Of a stretch of DNA of 64,000 nt, positions 17,613-25,852 are shown in pieces; the first letter of the stretch is position 1, and each line of letters opens with the position of its first letter. The position numbers and the translations under genes were made by a program. The stretch comes from Streptomyces hawaiiensis. GTDB lineage: Bacteria; Actinomycetota; Actinomycetes; Streptomycetales; Streptomycetaceae. The DNA is taken from contig NZ_CP021978.1 in the NCBI RefSeq assembly GCF_004803895.1, forward strand, positions 7,626,001 to 7,690,000. Direction: 5' to 3'. The notes under the pieces are model-generated. The model saw only the letters and a list, made by a program, of their open reading frames with translations, was not told where the DNA came from and did not search any database.

Positions 17613-18367
17613 CAGGACCTCACCGTCCGCTGCTCGATCTTCTTGTCCGCCGCCTGCTCCGGGGTGAGCGCGAGCACCCGCTGCACGAAGATGCCCGGCA
17701 GGTGCACGGCGTCGGGGTCGATCTCGCCGGGCTCCACGAGTTCCTCGACCTCGGCGATCGTGATCCGCCCGGCCATCGCGGTCAGGGGGTTGAAGTTCCG
17801 GGAGGACTGGTTGAAGACGAGGTTGCCGTGCCGGTCGCCGCGCGCGGCGCGGACCAGGGCGAAGTCGGTGCGGATGCCCCGCTCCAGCACGTACTCCGTG
17901 CCGTCGAACTCCCGGACCTCCTTCGGCGGCGAGGCGAGCGCGACCCCGCCCTCGCCGTCGTAGCGCCAGGGCAGCCCGCCGTCGGCGACCTGTGTGCCGA
18001 CGCCGGCCGGGGTGTAGAAGGCGGGGATCCCGGCGCCGCCCGCCCGCAGCCGCTCGGCCAGCGTGCCCTGCGGGATCAGCTCGACCTCCAGCTCCCCGGC
18101 CAGGTACTGCCGGGCGAACTCCTTGTTGGCGCCGATGTAGGAACCCGTGACCCGGGCGATGCGGCCGGCGGCGAGCAGGACCGCAAGGCCCGACTCCATC
18201 GCCCCGCAGTTGTTGGAGACCACCGACAGCCCGGCCACGCCGCGCTCGTACAGCGTCTCGATCAGCACGTTCGGCACACCGCTCAGCCCGAAACCGCCCA
18301 CCGCGAGCGACGCGCCGTCCGGCACGTCGGCCACCGCCTCCAGGGCTGTGGCGACCACCTTGTCCAT
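17612..18367 (-). CDS. pcaI: 3-oxoadipate CoA-transferase, subunit A
   Basis: This is a 251-residue alpha subunit of a family I CoA-transferase, with GGFGLSGVPN in the CoA-binding region, SNNCG, GSYIGANKEF and a long IPAFYTPAGVGT stretch. It is the first gene of the pca operon. ATG at 18367 is chosen because MDKVVATALEAV matches the family start. The ribosome site is weak (GGGG about eight bases before), and the frame stays open for 31 more codons upstream. The gene is divergent from pcaV, and the region between them should hold the promoter and repressor sites. Confidence 0.92.
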   Translation of the reverse strand: MDKVVATALEAVADVPDGASLAVGGFGLSGVPNVLIETLYERGVAGLSVVSNNCGAMESGLAVLLAAGRIARVTGSYIGANKEFARQYLAGELEVELIPQGTLAERLRAGGAGIPAFYTPAGVGTQVADGGLPWRYDGEGGVALASPPKEVREFDGTEYVLERGIRTDFALVRAARGDRHGNLVFNQSSRNFNPLTAMAGRITIAEVEELVEPGEIDPDAVHLPGIFVQRVLALTPEQAADKKIEQRTVRS

Positions 18368-18409
18368 CCGAGAAGCCCCATCTCTTCCGAGCGACCCGAC
18401 CAGATTAAT

Positions 18410-18524
18410 CAGGGCACTGACTATTTCTGCGAGCTGTTCCTCACGCTGCCATCGGGACACGGGGGCGTCAAGACCTCGGCGAATACGCTTGCGATCCTTT
18501 GCGTACGCAGCAGACAGTGCCCTG
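18410..18524. promoter_or_regulatory. Likely PcaV control region between pcaI and pcaV
   Basis: CAGGGCACTG at 18410-18419 recurs as its exact reverse complement, CAGTGCCCTG, at 18515-18524. Each copy is itself partly symmetric (CAG....CTG), as expected for a MarR dimer site. One copy lies 43 bases upstream of pcaI and the other 50 bases upstream of pcaV. S. coelicolor PcaV is known to repress the divergent pca operon and to release DNA on binding protocatechuate. Assigning these two copies as its sites is inference. Confidence 0.5.
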
Positions 18525-18573
18525 CGCCTTGAGTATTGTTCAGTACACCGACGAAAACGACCGAGGGGTGCAC

Positions 18574-19038
18574 ATGGCGGCCGCGGACCTCACCACCCAC
18601 CCCGGGCACCTGGCCCGGCGGCTCCAGCAGGCGCACTACCTGCTGTGGAACACGATGGTCTCCGAGGAGATCACCTCGCCCCAGTTCGCGGTCCTCAACG
18701 CGCTCGTCGCCGAGCCCGGCCTGGACCAGCGCACGGTGGGGGAGCGGGTGGGGCTCGACCGGTCCACCATCGCCGAGGTGATCAGCCGGCTCAGCCGGCG
18801 CGGACTGCTCGACAAGGTCCGCGACCCTCAGGACGGCCGCCGCTCCCTGCTGCGTCTCACGGACGAGGGGGCGCGCACGCATCGCAAGCTGACGGTGCGC
18901 ACCGCCCGGATGAACCAGGTGTTCCTCGCCCCGCTGACCGCCGCAGAGCGGACGGTGTTCTTCGATCTCATCCGGCGGGTCGCCGACGCCGCCGAGGGGC
19001 TCCGCAATCCCGAGGAGCCCCTGGTGGCGCCCCGCTGA
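18574..19038 (+). CDS. pcaV: MarR-family repressor of the pca operon
   Basis: This 154-residue MarR protein has a winged helix (GLDQRTVGERVGLDRSTIAE, then the wing RDPQDGRRSLLRLT) and dimer helices at both ends. It is divergent from pcaIJFHGBL, as in S. coelicolor (SCO6704, from memory), where PcaV senses protocatechuate and Arg15 was reported as essential for ligand response. With ATG at 18574, residue 15 is Arg in HLARR, which supports this start over the GTG at 18568. GAGGGG lies seven bases before the ATG. Confidence 0.93.
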   Translation: MAAADLTTHPGHLARRLQQAHYLLWNTMVSEEITSPQFAVLNALVAEPGLDQRTVGERVGLDRSTIAEVISRLSRRGLLDKVRDPQDGRRSLLRLTDEGARTHRKLTVRTARMNQVFLAPLTAAERTVFFDLIRRVADAAEGLRNPEEPLVAPR

Positions 19039-19044
19039 CGGACG

Positions 19045-19060
19045 CGGCCCGGGCGGGCCG
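19045..19060. terminator. Compact hairpin between convergent pcaV and the DUF3048 gene
   Basis: CGGCCCG (19045-19051) pairs with CGGGCCG (19054-19060) over a two-base turn. It fills the 23-base gap between two convergent stop codons. Confidence 0.55.
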
Positions 19061-19061
19061 G

Positions 19062-20057
19062 TCAGGGCGTCCTGGCGAACACGACCCACACCTGGCCCTT
19101 CGCGAAGTTCACCGGCGTGCCGTCGCCGGTGGTGAACGAGGTGCCGTCCGCGGCCTTCTCCCGCTTCCAGTTCACGTCCCAGGCCCGCCCGTCGCGCAGC
19201 ACCGTCGCCTTCCCCGAGCCCACCGTCTGGGTGTACGGCGTGTTGTTGCCGAGGAAGTCCCGGAAGGCGGACTCGCGCACCTTCACGTACTGCACGACGA
19301 CCGTCGCGGCCGCCATCCGTTCGCCGCCGTCCGTCGTCGCGGGTGAGCCGTCCATGCCGACCAGCCACCGGTCCCGGGAGTCCGACCAGGTGAAGGAGAA
19401 ACGGGCCGCCGGGTAGCGCACCGTCCGGGAGTCCGTCGCCGTGCCGCCCGCGGGCGCCGCACCGTAGCGGAAACCGGTGGTCAGGGCGGCCTGCCCCGGG
19501 GCTTCGGGCACGATCCGCTCGGGGCGCAGGTAGAGGTTGTGCGGGGCGGGCTTGCCGGGGCCGCGGAAATAGGCGTCGGCGGCGTTGCCCGGCGTCTTGG
19601 CCCGCAGCTGCGCCTTGTCGATCAGCGGCAGGAGCTTCTTCTGCGCGCCGGAGAAGGCGAGCGTGGGCCGGTCGAACTGGCGCAGCAGTTCCAGATCCGA
19701 CTCGCGTGCGCTGCGCACCGGCCCGACCGACTTCGGCAGCCGGGTCGCGTACACCGCCATCAGCCGGCTCAGCCCGCCCTCGACCTGCTCGGCGTAGACC
19801 ACGTCCGCGGCGTCGACGCCCGTGTGCGGCCGGGCCGGGCCGGCGTTGTCGATCTTGACGGCGAGGGCGGAGGGGCCGGTCGCCGAGGGCGATGCCCCCT
19901 GCTCCGACTCCTTCGGGGCTCCCCGTCCGTCGTCGCCCGGTCCGCCCCCGCTCGTGCAGCCCGCCGCCAGGGCGGCCGTCACCGTGGCGGCCAGCAGCGC
20001 CACCGTCGTCGCGGCGCGTCGTCCGCGCGCCCCTCGTCCCATGCCCACCGTCGCCAC
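19062..20057 (-). CDS. DUF3048-family lipoprotein
   Basis: This exported protein of 331 residues has a short Arg-rich head, a hydrophobic stretch and a lipobox LAAGC (Cys34 if the GTG at 20057 is used; ATG at 20042 is also possible). An acidic, Ser-rich linker follows. The body has the DUF3048 hallmarks KIDNAGPARPHTGVDAADVV, GGLSRLMAVY, GPVRSARESD and RFDRPTLAFSGA, and ends in a WVVFAR strand. YerB-like members of the family are membrane-anchored and of unsettled function. A cell-envelope role is likely. Confidence 0.9.
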   Translation of the reverse strand: MATVGMGRGARGRRAATTVALLAATVTAALAAGCTSGGGPGDDGRGAPKESEQGASPSATGPSALAVKIDNAGPARPHTGVDAADVVYAEQVEGGLSRLMAVYATRLPKSVGPVRSARESDLELLRQFDRPTLAFSGAQKKLLPLIDKAQLRAKTPGNAADAYFRGPGKPAPHNLYLRPERIVPEAPGQAALTTGFRYGAAPAGGTATDSRTVRYPAARFSFTWSDSRDRWLVGMDGSPATTDGGERMAAATVVVQYVKVRESAFRDFLGNNTPYTQTVGSGKATVLRDGRAWDVNWKREKAADGTSFTTGDGTPVNFAKGQVWVVFARTP

Positions 20058-20259
20058 CGCGCCTTATGTCATTGATCTGCCTTGATTGTGCGCTTATCTG
20101 AACATCAATGGCCATAGTCGATCGTTCTTGGCAGGGAAGTGTCTCCGTGGCGTCCGTCGATCGGCTCAAGGGGGTGGCTCAAGGTTCAGCGCGGGGCGCC
20201 CGGGTACCCGGGCCTCGCCGTACGACCGACGCGCACGCTGACGGAGGGAGCGCGAGGCG

Positions 20260-21450
20260 ATGAGGGCAGTGACCTGGCAGGGCAAGCGGGACGTGCGGGT
20301 GGAGAACGTGCCCGATCCGACGATCCAGGAGCCGACGGACGCGGTCATCCGCGTCACCTCCAGCGGGCTGTGCGGATCCGACCTGCACCTGTACGAAGTG
20401 CTCACACCGTTCATGACCCCCGGCGACATCCTCGGCCATGAACCCATGGGCATCGTCGAGGAGGTCGGCGCCGGTGTCCCGGACCTCCAGGTGGGGGACC
20501 GGGTCGTGGTGCCGTTCCAGATCGCCTGCGGCAACTGCTGGATGTGCCTCACCGGCCTGCCCACCCAGTGCGAGACCACCCAGGTGCAGGGCGAGGGCAT
20601 GGGCGCCGCCCTGTTCGGCTACACCCGCCTGTACGGCGCTGTGCCGGGCGCCCAGGCCGAGTACCTGCGCGTTCCGCAGGCCCAGTTCGGCCCGATCAAG
20701 GTCCCCGAGGGCCCGCCCGACGACCGTTTCGTCTACCTCTCCGACGTCCTGCCCACCGCCTGGCAGGCGGTCGCCTACGCCGACGTCCCGCAGGGCGGCA
20801 GCGTCGCCGTACTGGGCCTCGGCCCCATCGGCGACATGGCCTGCCGCGTCGCCCAGGTCAAGGGTGCCGGGCGGGTGTTCGGCGTCGACCTGGTCCCGGA
20901 GCGGCTGCGCCGGGCGAAGGCGCGGGGTGTGGAGACCTTCGACCTGAGGTCCTTCGACGACGAGAAGGAACTCGTCGAAGCGATCCGCGACCAGACCGAC
21001 GGCCGCGGCCCCGACGCCGTGATCGACGCCGTCGGCACCGAGGCCCACGGCAGCGCGGCCGCGCGCATGGTGCAGAACGCCGCGGCGATCCTGCCCCGCA
21101 AACTGGGCGGCCCCATCGCCGAGCGCTTCAGCGTCGACCGCCTCGCCGCGCTCTACACCGCCATCGACCTGGTGCGCCGCGGCGGCACCATCTCGCTGTC
21201 CGGTGTCTACGGCGGCATGGCGGACCCGCTGCCGCTGCTCACCCTGTTCGACAAGCAGATCCAGATGCGGATGGGCCAGGCCAACGTCCGCCGCTGGAGC
21301 GACGACATCATCCCGTACCTCACCGACGAGGACCCCCTCGGCGTGGACGACTTCGCCACCCACCGGGTACCGCTGTCGGAGGCCCCGCACGCGTACGAGA
21401 TGTTCCAGCGCAAGCAGGACGGCGCGGTCAAGGTCCTGATGCAGCCGTGA
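20260..21450 (+). CDS. Zinc-dependent alcohol dehydrogenase (formaldehyde dehydrogenase-like)
   Basis: This 396-residue MDR enzyme has catalytic zinc ligands at Cys38 (GLCGSD), His60 and Glu61 (GHEPMG), and structural zinc cysteines at 90, 93, 96 and 104. The NAD-binding turn is GLGPIG (186-191). Its length and the GYTRLYGAVPGAQAEYLRVP insert match the long-chain formaldehyde-dismutase/FdhA-like group, in which cofactor is held tightly. The real substrate is unknown. The 3' end of the gene is partly duplicated just downstream (see repeat). Confidence 0.9.
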   Translation: MRAVTWQGKRDVRVENVPDPTIQEPTDAVIRVTSSGLCGSDLHLYEVLTPFMTPGDILGHEPMGIVEEVGAGVPDLQVGDRVVVPFQIACGNCWMCLTGLPTQCETTQVQGEGMGAALFGYTRLYGAVPGAQAEYLRVPQAQFGPIKVPEGPPDDRFVYLSDVLPTAWQAVAYADVPQGGSVAVLGLGPIGDMACRVAQVKGAGRVFGVDLVPERLRRAKARGVETFDLRSFDDEKELVEAIRDQTDGRGPDAVIDAVGTEAHGSAAARMVQNAAAILPRKLGGPIAERFSVDRLAALYTAIDLVRRGGTISLSGVYGGMADPLPLLTLFDKQIQMRMGQANVRRWSDDIIPYLTDEDPLGVDDFATHRVPLSEAPHAYEMFQRKQDGAVKVLMQP

Positions 21451-21502
21451 GGGAGGCCGGGCCAGCGGCCATCCTGATACAGCCCTGAGGGAGGCCGGGG
21501 CC
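21434..21502. repeat. Imperfect tandem copy of the dehydrogenase 3' end
   Basis: The 30 bases at 21434-21463 (TCCTGATGCAGCCGTGAGGG and on) recur at 21472-21502 with a few changes (TCCTGATACAGCCCTGAGGG). Copy 1 includes the dehydrogenase stop codon, and copy 2 lies between that stop and the convergent ligase stop. It looks like a 38-base slipped duplication. Confidence 0.8.
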
Positions 21503-22567
21503 CTAGACGCCGAGAATCTCCGCCAGGTCGTAGCGGACCGGCTCCTCCAGCTGGGCGTACGTGCAGCTCTCGGGGGTCCGGTCCGGGCGCCAGCGGCGGA
21601 AACGGGCCGTGTGCCGGAAGCGCTGCCCGTTCTCCATGTGGTCGTACGCCACCTCGGCCACCCGGTCCGGCCTGAGCGGCACCCACGACAGGTCCTTGCG
21701 GCCCGACCAGCGGCTCGGCGCCCCCGGCAGCCGGGCCTTCTCGTGGGCGGCCTCCTCGGACCAGGCCGCCCACGGATGCCCCGCCACGTCGTCCAGGCGC
21801 AGCGGCTCCAGTTCCTGAACCAGCTCCGCACGCCGCTTCATCGTGAAGGCGGCGGAGACACCCACGTGCTGGAGGGTCCCGCCGTCGTCGTACAGGCCGA
21901 GCAGCAGCGAGCCCACGACCGGGCCGCTCTTGTGCAGGCGGTACCCCGCGACCACGACATCCGCCGTCCGCTCGTGCTTGATCTTGAACATGACGCGCTC
22001 GTCCGGCCGGTAGCGCACGCTCAGCGGCTTGGCGATGACTCCGTCGAGACCGGCCCCTTCGTACTCCTCGAACCACTGCCGCGCCACCTCGATATCGGTG
22101 GTCGCCGGGGCCAGGTGCACCGGCGCCCGCACCTCGGACAGCTCCCCCGCCAGCCGCTCCCGCCGCTCGGTCAGCGGGACGTCCATCAGTGACTCGTCGC
22201 CCAGCGCCAGCAGATCGAACACGACGAGCGAGGCCGGTGTCCGCTCGGCCAGCGTCCGCACCCGCGAGTCCGCCGGGTGGATCCGCTCCGTCAGCGCGTC
22301 GAAGTCCAGATGCCCCTCCCGCGCGATCACGATCTCCCCGTCCACCACGCACCGCTGCGGCAACCGCTCCCGCACCGCCGTCACCAGCTCGGGGAAGTAC
22401 CTGGTCAGAGACTTTCCCGTACGGCTGCCCAGCTCGACCTCGTCCCCGTCACGGAACACGATCGCCCGGAACCCGTCCCACTTCGCCTCGTACTGCATGC
22501 CCGAGGGGATCGCCGCCACCGACTTGGCGAGCATCGGCAGGACAGGGGGCATCACCGGCAGATCCAT
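21503..22567 (-). CDS. ATP-dependent DNA ligase (LigC-like)
   Basis: This 354-residue ligase has the nucleotidyl-transfer motif YEAKWDGFRA with Lys29 as the adenylated residue, motif III-like ASLVVFDLLALGD, and EGVIAKPLS-type motif IV (GLDGVIAKPL). A C-terminal OB domain follows, with VGSLLLGLYDDGG and ending in EPVRYDLAEIL. It is a stand-alone ligase domain of the kind found fused in LigD. It is divergent from a LigD-type polymerase with 74 bases between starts, so the pair could seal ends in non-homologous joining or base repair. No Ku gene is in the window. Confidence 0.92.
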   Translation of the reverse strand: MDLPVMPPVLPMLAKSVAAIPSGMQYEAKWDGFRAIVFRDGDEVELGSRTGKSLTRYFPELVTAVRERLPQRCVVDGEIVIAREGHLDFDALTERIHPADSRVRTLAERTPASLVVFDLLALGDESLMDVPLTERRERLAGELSEVRAPVHLAPATTDIEVARQWFEEYEGAGLDGVIAKPLSVRYRPDERVMFKIKHERTADVVVAGYRLHKSGPVVGSLLLGLYDDGGTLQHVGVSAAFTMKRRAELVQELEPLRLDDVAGHPWAAWSEEAAHEKARLPGAPSRWSGRKDLSWVPLRPDRVAEVAYDHMENGQRFRHTARFRRWRPDRTPESCTYAQLEEPVRYDLAEILGV

Positions 22568-22641
22568 GGCTCGATTCTGCGCCGATATGCCTACGCGTGC
22601 CCGATGTGCGAGGTATGCGGGCGACGCCTACCGTGGCGAGC

Positions 22642-23673
22642 ATGGGTGACGCGGTGGAACTGGAGGTGGGCGGCCGGACCGTACGGCTGTCCAGCCCGGA
22701 CAAGATGTTCTTCCCGGAGCGCGGCTTCACCAAGCTGGACCTCGCCCGCTACTACATCGCCGTCGGCCCCGGCATCCTGCGCGCCCTGCGCGACCGGCCG
22801 ACCACCCTGGAGCGCTACCCGGAAGGCATGAACGGTGAGAACTTCTTCCAGAAGCGGGCGCCGAAGAACATGCCCGACTGGATCCCGACCGCGCACATCA
22901 CCTTCCCCAGCGGCCGCAGCGCCGACGAGATGTGCCCCACCGAGGTCGGTGCCGTGGTGTGGGCCGCCCAGTTCGGCACCCTCACCTTCCACCCCTGGCC
23001 GGTCCGCCGCGACGACGTCGACAGCCCCGACGAACTGCGCATCGACCTCGACCCGCAGCCCGGCACCGACTACGACGACGCCGCCCGCGCCGCCCACGAA
23101 CTACGGGCGGTCCTCGACGAGTTCGGCGGACTGCGGGGCTTCCCCAAGACGTCCGGCGGCCGGGGTCTGCACGTCTTCGTGCCCATCGAGGCGCGCTGGA
23201 CCTTCACCCAGGTCCGGCGTGCCGCCATCGCCGTCGGCCGGGAGATGGAACGGCGGATGCCCGAGCACGTGACCATCAAGTGGTGGAAGGAGGAACGGGG
23301 CGAGCGCATCTTCCTGGACTACAACCAGACGGCACGCGACCGCACGATCGCCTCCGCCTACTCCGTACGCCCCCGCCCGCACGCCCCGGTCTCCGCGCCC
23401 CTGCGCTGGGACGAGGTCGGGATCGCGCACCCCCAGGACTTCGACCTCGCGACCATGCCCGCGCGCTTCGCCGAACTCGGCGACGTGCACGCGGACATGG
23501 ACGACCATCGCTACTCCCTGGAAGCCCTGCTCGACCTCGCCCGCCGCGACGAACACGACCACGGGCTGGGCGACCTGCCGTACCCGCCCGAGTATCCGAA
23601 GATGCCGGGAGAGCCCAGACGGGTACAGCCGAGCAGGGCCCGCAAGGAGAAGGAGCCTCCTACAGCTCCTTGA
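22642..23673 (+). CDS. LigD-type primase-polymerase (NHEJ polymerase domain)
   Basis: This is a 343-residue stand-alone polymerase domain. The metal-binding pair is Asp135 and Asp137 (RIDLDPQPG), with His177 in SGGRGLHVFVP, and FFQKRAPKNMPDWI and DYNQTARDRTIASAYSVR close the site. Such archaeo-eukaryotic primases fill gaps with ribonucleotides at double-strand breaks. ATG at 22642 gives MGDAVELEVGG. It is divergent from the ligase, and its last 14 bases overlap the 3' end of the next gene on the other strand. Confidence 0.92.
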   Translation: MGDAVELEVGGRTVRLSSPDKMFFPERGFTKLDLARYYIAVGPGILRALRDRPTTLERYPEGMNGENFFQKRAPKNMPDWIPTAHITFPSGRSADEMCPTEVGAVVWAAQFGTLTFHPWPVRRDDVDSPDELRIDLDPQPGTDYDDAARAAHELRAVLDEFGGLRGFPKTSGGRGLHVFVPIEARWTFTQVRRAAIAVGREMERRMPEHVTIKWWKEERGERIFLDYNQTARDRTIASAYSVRPRPHAPVSAPLRWDEVGIAHPQDFDLATMPARFAELGDVHADMDDHRYSLEALLDLARRDEHDHGLGDLPYPPEYPKMPGEPRRVQPSRARKEKEPPTAP

Positions 23674-25852
23674 TCCGGATGTCCCGGTACGAGACCACAT
23701 CCGTCGTGCCGTGCACCTGGAGCCCGATGTGGCCGGAGGCGAACCGCCGCCCGTCCGTGCCCGGGTCGTCCGAGCGGGGCGGGCTGAACTCCTGGCCGCC
23801 GGTGTTGTCGAACTCGTTGATCAGCACACCGTTGCGGAACACCGAGTAGTGCTGGCCCTCCACGCGGATCTCGTAGTCGTTCCAGGTGCCCTTCTGCGTC
23901 ACGCCCGCGCCGGCGAGACCGACACGGTCGAAGCCGTAGACCGACCCCGTCTTGTACATGTCGCCGTCGGGCCGGTCGAGCACCTGCACCTCGTGCCCGT
24001 ACTTGATGGCGACCCACTCCGGGCGGGACTCCTCCGGATGGTCGTGGACCCACGGGAAGCGCACGAAGACACCCGAGTTGGCGTTGCCGGTGCCCGGTGC
24101 GTCGTCACGCCACTGGAGCTTCAGCGAGAAGTCGCCGTACTTGCGCTGCGGGAACCACAGCATGCCCATGCCCGGTGTCGTGGTGCCGGAGGTGATCGTC
24201 CCGTCCGGGTTCAGGCCGAACGAACCGCCGCCCACCTGCTGCCACTTGGCGAGGGACTCCGCACTGCCGTCGAAGAGCGCACGGTAGCCCTCGGTCTGAC
24301 CCGGCTTGCCGATGCCCGACTGGCGGGCCGCCTTCCGGATCGCCCTGGACTCCCGCTGGTCGATCACGCCTTCCTTCAGCAGCGCGTCCAGGACGGAGTT
24401 CACGTGCTTGAGGAACAGCGCCTGGGACGTCCACTCCTTCTCGTCCTCGATCAGCTCGCCGATCCGGCACCGGTTGTCGGTCACCCGGTTGCGCACCCCG
24501 GAGTCGACCTCGCCGACGATCACCGTCAACCGCTCGTCGTACTCCGGGCAGTCCGGTGCCGGGACCTGTCCGGAGACGACCGTGAAGGTCACCGTCCGGG
24601 CCGCCGCCGTGTTGCCCGCCTTGTCCGTCGCCCGGTACGCCACGGTGTGCGCGCCCGCCCGGTCCACCACCACCGGCGCCGTGTAGGCCAGGTACGGTCC
24701 ACCGTCGAGCGAGTACTCGATCGTCTCGACGCCCGAGCCGTGCGCGTCGGTCGCCGTGACGGTCACCCGGGCGCTGTTGAGGTACGCCCCGTCGGAGTTC
24801 TTCGCGCCCTCCACACTCACGCCCGTCACCGGCGGGGTGGTGTCCTGCGGCGGCGCCGCGACGACCTTGAACTCCACCCTCTTCTCGGACGCCACGTTGC
24901 CCGCCTTGTCGGTGGCGCGGTAGCGGACGGTGTGCGTGCCCACCTCGTGCACCATCACGGGCGCGGTGTACGTCTGCCACCCGCCGGAGCCGACCGCGTA
25001 CTCGATCGTGTTGACCCCGGAACCCGTGTCGGAGGCCGAGACGGTGACCGTCGCCATGTCGATGTACGCCCCGTCGGCGTCGCGTTCACCGCTCACCGTC
25101 GCCGAGGTCTCCGGCGCGGTGGTGTCGTCCGACTGGGGCGCCACGACCGTGAACTCGGCGCTCCGCTCGGCGGAGACGTTCCCCGCCTTGTCGAACGCCC
25201 GGTAGCGGACCTTGTGACCGCCGACCTGATCGACGACGACCGGCGCGGTGTACGGCTGCCAGGCACCCGTGTCGCCGATCGCGTACTCGATCCTCTCGAC
25301 GCCGGAGCCGCCCTCGTCGGTGGCGTGCAGCGCCACGCTCGCCGAACCGACGTACTGGCCCTGCGTGTTCTGCGTGCCGCTCACGTGCGCCGACGCCTCG
25401 GGCGCGTTGGTGTCCTCGCCGGTGCCCTCGGTCACCGTGAGGATGCCCTGCATCTGGCCGTGGCCGGGGATCGTGCAGTGGTAGAAGTACCGGCCGGGTG
25501 TGAGCGTGACCTGGGCGGTGTGCTTGCCGCCCTGGGCGTCGTTCGGGTTCGCCAGGATGTTGAGTTGCACGTCGTCGTTGAACTCGGGATCGCTGGTCAC
25601 GAACGTCAGTGTGTGCGGCATGCCCGTGGTGTTGCCGGTGGCCACGCTGTTCTCGAAGACGATCGTGGCGGTCCCGGCGACCGCCGTCTTCGGGGCCGAG
25701 AGGTACTTGTCGATGTCGTTGTCGGCCGTCCAGGTGAGCACCTGGTCGGCGGCCTCCTTCTCGGGCTGCCCGGCGGCGGGCAGCGCCTGCACGCCGAGCA
25801 TCATCAGCAGGGCGGCCAGCAGGGCGGCCCAGACTCTTCGCTGCCGGATCAC
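23660..25852 (-). CDS. Secreted cupredoxin - Ig-like repeat - DUF1080 fusion protein
   Basis: This is a 730-residue exported protein. A signal peptide (residues 1-28) leads into a plastocyanin-like domain (about 36-143) with type-1 copper ligands His80, Cys126, His131 and Met134 in YHCTIPGHGQM. Three OmpL47/Ig-like repeats follow (about 155-440), each with SGVETIEYSLDGG-type and RYRATDKAGN segments. After a helical linker with two Cys comes a C-terminal DUF1080 domain (about 530-730), with RALFDGSAESLAKWQ and NANSGVFVRFPW, a lectin-like fold now linked to 3-keto-disaccharide hydrolysis. GTG at 25852 overlaps the upstream stop (GTGA), so it is coupled to the ThuA/dehydrogenase gene. Confidence 0.9.
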   Translation of the reverse strand: MIRQRRVWAALLAALLMMLGVQALPAAGQPEKEAADQVLTWTADNDIDKYLSAPKTAVAGTATIVFENSVATGNTTGMPHTLTFVTSDPEFNDDVQLNILANPNDAQGGKHTAQVTLTPGRYFYHCTIPGHGQMQGILTVTEGTGEDTNAPEASAHVSGTQNTQGQYVGSASVALHATDEGGSGVERIEYAIGDTGAWQPYTAPVVVDQVGGHKVRYRAFDKAGNVSAERSAEFTVVAPQSDDTTAPETSATVSGERDADGAYIDMATVTVSASDTGSGVNTIEYAVGSGGWQTYTAPVMVHEVGTHTVRYRATDKAGNVASEKRVEFKVVAAPPQDTTPPVTGVSVEGAKNSDGAYLNSARVTVTATDAHGSGVETIEYSLDGGPYLAYTAPVVVDRAGAHTVAYRATDKAGNTAAARTVTFTVVSGQVPAPDCPEYDERLTVIVGEVDSGVRNRVTDNRCRIGELIEDEKEWTSQALFLKHVNSVLDALLKEGVIDQRESRAIRKAARQSGIGKPGQTEGYRALFDGSAESLAKWQQVGGGSFGLNPDGTITSGTTTPGMGMLWFPQRKYGDFSLKLQWRDDAPGTGNANSGVFVRFPWVHDHPEESRPEWVAIKYGHEVQVLDRPDGDMYKTGSVYGFDRVGLAGAGVTQKGTWNDYEIRVEGQHYSVFRNGVLINEFDNTGGQEFSPPRSDDPGTDGRRFASGHIGLQVHGTTDVVSYRDIRIKEL

